Shown here piece after piece: positions 62,663-64,000 of a stretch of DNA of 64,000 bases. Location: the NCBI GenBank assembly GCA_934120265.1, contig CAKOTU010000001.1, positions 62,001 through 126,000 on the forward strand, written 5' to 3'. The DNA is from an uncultured Bacilli bacterium. Its GTDB lineage: Bacteria > Bacillota_I > Bacilli_A > RF39 > UBA660. Made by a program: the position numbers and the translations under genes. How positions within the stretch are numbered: the stretch's first letter is position 1; each line of letters opens with the position of its first letter. The notes under the pieces were generated by a model, which did no database searches, had not been told where the DNA came from, and was given only the letters and a program-made list of their open reading frames with translations.

Positions 62663-62729
62663 AATTTCACCTAATAATATTATGTAATAAAAATGTAAAA
62701 AAATGAAAAATTTGTGAAAAAATAATTTT

Positions 62730-62756
62730 TTAGCACTCATATATTGACAATGCTAA
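62730..62756 (+). promoter_or_regulatory. CIRCE-like operator 1 of hrcA
   Basis: TTAGCACTC, 9 bases, CAATGCTAA. The left arm is the exact CIRCE arm; the right arm differs from GAGTGCTAA at two of nine positions. It overlaps the -35 box. Confidence 0.8.
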
Positions 62757-62772
62757 CATATACTAGTATAAT
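62744..62772 (+). promoter_or_regulatory. Sigma-A promoter of hrcA-grpE
   Basis: TTGACA at 62744-62749 and TATAAT at 62767-62772, spacer 17, lying between and across the two CIRCE-like operators. Confidence 0.85.
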
Positions 62773-62776
62773 GAAA

Positions 62777-62803
62777 TTAGCATTCGAGAATAACGTCTGC
62801 TAA
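62777..62803 (+). promoter_or_regulatory. CIRCE-like operator 2 of hrcA
   Basis: TTAGCATTC, 9 bases, GTCTGCTAA. Spacer length is conserved, but both arms are degenerate. It lies in the transcribed leader just after the -10 box. Confidence 0.6.
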
Positions 62804-62815
62804 AGAGGTGATTTA

Positions 62816-63802
62816 ATGATTAGTAACAGAAAGGAAACTTTACTAAGACTTATTGTTGAAGATTATATAAAAAGTGCTAGACCAATAAGCTCAAAGTCAC
62901 TTTGTAGTATTATGAAATGTTCAAGTGCAACAATTCGTAATGAAATGAGTGAGTTAGAGGAGTTAGGTCTGCTAGAAAAAACACATACATCTTCAGGTAG
63001 AGTTCCAAGTGAAAAGGGATATAGATATTATGTTGATCACTTGATGGAACCAAAAAAATTAAGTGGTGAGGACATGTTGAAATTACAAACTGTTTTCCAC
63101 AACAAAAATTTGGTGTTGAGTGATGTTATTACAAAAAGTATGGAAATAATATCAGAACTTACTAATTATACAGCTGTAGTTTTAGGAAAGTCATCAAAGG
63201 AAAATAAAATTAGCAAATTAGAGGTAGTACCGCTTAATGAACAACAGTTAATAGCGATAGTAGTTACTGATAAAGGCTACGTTGAACATAAAAATATGTA
63301 TTTAGAAGAACATGTTTCACTAAACGACATAAAACAAACTGTTGATTTAATCAATAAGCTTTTAGTAGGTACACCAATTGATGAAGTAAGTGCTGCTTTA
63401 GAATTCGAAATAAAACCAATTATTTCTAGGTATGTAAAGCAACATGAAGCTTTGTATAATGCTTTCTATAATGCATTTGCTGATTTTAAGAATGATCAAA
63501 ATTTTAAAATGGCCGGAGCCAAAAATATTTTGATGCAACCAGAATTTGATAATACGAATAAAATAAGAGAGATAATTAATAAATTCCATGATAAATCATT
63601 AATTAATAATATAAAAGAAGAAGATAATGGTATTAACGTTTATATTGGTAGTGAAAATGATTTAGATGATGATTTAACAGTTATTAAAACCAAATATTCT
63701 ATTGATGGAGAAGAAGGAACGATTGCTTTAATAGGACCTAAGAGAATGGAATATGAAAGAGTAGTTTCACTTCTAAATTACATCAAAGAGAATTGCAAAT
63801 AG
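62816..63802 (+). CDS. hrcA: Heat-inducible transcription repressor HrcA
   Basis: 328 residues. N-terminal winged helix (TLLRLIVEDYIKSARPISSK, SATIRNEMSELEELGLL, HTSSGRVPSEKGYRYYV), then the GAF-like and dimerisation domains. HrcA binds CIRCE and represses the chaperone operons; folding of HrcA by GroE sets the heat response. AAGAGGTGATTTA precedes the ATG. Two CIRCE-like sites sit at its own promoter, so it is autoregulated. grpE follows 9 bases later. Confidence 0.96.
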   Translation: MISNRKETLLRLIVEDYIKSARPISSKSLCSIMKCSSATIRNEMSELEELGLLEKTHTSSGRVPSEKGYRYYVDHLMEPKKLSGEDMLKLQTVFHNKNLVLSDVITKSMEIISELTNYTAVVLGKSSKENKISKLEVVPLNEQQLIAIVVTDKGYVEHKNMYLEEHVSLNDIKQTVDLINKLLVGTPIDEVSAALEFEIKPIISRYVKQHEALYNAFYNAFADFKNDQNFKMAGAKNILMQPEFDNTNKIREIINKFHDKSLINNIKEEDNGINVYIGSENDLDDDLTVIKTKYSIDGEEGTIALIGPKRMEYERVVSLLNYIKENCK

Positions 63803-63811
63803 GAGGTTAAA

Positions 63812-64000
63812 ATGGAAAAAGAAAAATGTAAATGCGAAGAAAAGCATGATGAAAAATGTACTTGCTCTGAAAAGTGTGAGTGCCATGAGCCTAAAAAGAA
63901 TAAACACAAAGAAGAAATAGGTAAATTAAAAGAAGAAAACAAAAAATTAGAACAAGATGTTTTACTAGCTAAGGCTGATTTGATAAATTATCGTAAAAGA
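63812..64000 (+). CDS. grpE: Nucleotide exchange factor GrpE, 5' part, with Cys-rich N-terminus
   Basis: The gene runs off the window after 63 codons. AGGAGGTTAAA precedes the ATG. The first 30 residues hold six Cys in CKC, CTC and CEC pairs with His and Glu (MEKEKCKCEEKHDEKC region), then a coiled coil (LKEENKKLEQDVLLAKADLINYRKR) typical of GrpE. The cysteine-rich extension is not part of standard GrpE and could bind metal or respond to oxidation. The position after hrcA supports grpE; dnaK is expected just outside. Confidence 0.9.
   Translation, partial: MEKEKCKCEEKHDEKCTCSEKCECHEPKKNKHKEEIGKLKEENKKLEQDVLLAKADLINYRKR

Noticed and set aside
1..64000. Recoding of TGA to tryptophan as in Mycoplasma
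   Set aside because: TGA is a normal stop for the KinB-like kinase and EIIB-like genes, and Trp is TGG throughout.
1..64000. CRISPR array, tRNA, rRNA, insertion sequence or prophage
   Set aside because: No regularly spaced repeats, no tRNA-like cloverleaf noticed, no transposase, integrase or phage structural gene.

Overview
The window is a continuous stretch of a very AT-rich bacterial chromosome with short intergenic gaps. It uses the standard bacterial code: TGA ends several genes and tryptophan is TGG. The gene set is that of a low-GC Gram-positive (Bacillota): PolC-type replicase, RNase J plus RNase Y, RNA polymerase delta subunit, class A PBP, DivIC, HrcA-GrpE, and the yabG-veg / spoVG / yabP-yabQ-divIC block known from Bacillus. 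It also carries endospore genes (gpr, yabG, spoVG, yabP, yabQ, gerQ, cse60, a KinB-like kinase behind Spo0A-type boxes, uvsE and a Tyr-rich coat-like gene). I infer an endospore-forming Bacilli- or Erysipelotrichia-like organism, perhaps an uncultured gut lineage. The exact clade cannot be read from this sequence.

Layout. 1-6.6 kb: end of priA, fmt, two small membrane proteins, ruvA, a nucleotidase, ruvB, galE and an extracellular transglutaminase-like protein on the minus strand. 6.6-12 kb: rpsT and gpr divergent, tmcAL, the yceD-rpmF pair, a prepilin-like protein with two dockerins, rodA. 12-18.7 kb: a membrane-anchored EIIB-like domain, the KinB-like kinase, a second prepilin-like protein, two zincin-like proteins (one lacking its motif), queA and miaA. 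18.7-28.5 kb: RNase J, ftsY-ylxM followed by a HerA-type ATPase, RNase Y, a coat-like gene, an M29 aminopeptidase and a polysaccharide-deacetylase-like protein. 28.5-33.8 kb: class B sortase, then the sporulation/division block, lemA, gerQ and pduL. 33.8-41.2 kb: class A PBP, ywiB-argS-rpoE, prfA-prmC. 41.2-53.2 kb: a G-tract leader element with a third prepilin-like gene, polC, a YhcG-type nuclease, uvsE, polA and a CDF transporter. 53.3-64 kb: P-type ATPase, a YgjP-like peptidase, a lipoprotein, cse60, clpC, a tail-anchored protein, a GreA-like protein, a second copy of the leader element with a fourth prepilin-like gene, a UPF0316 protein, hrcA and the start of grpE.

The most unusual material is the prepilin-like family. 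Four genes share a type III/IV prepilin N-terminus, but their C-termini differ: tandem dockerins, two lectin-like domains with a divergent stretch before a GVRPVI motif, and a Cys/Gly-rich tail. Two of them lie behind a roughly 200-bp repeated element made of a strong promoter, a 14-bp closing helix around a G-tract (G10 in one copy, G7 in the other), and a conserved terminator-like hairpin. This looks like an undescribed attenuator/riboswitch, small RNA or phase-variable switch. No pilus assembly genes, cohesin or reverse transcriptase lie in the window.

Many genes have a -10 TATAAT only 10-25 nt before the start and a GGTGAT ribosome-binding core, so short leaders seem common here. I saw no tRNA, rRNA, CRISPR array, insertion sequence or prophage.
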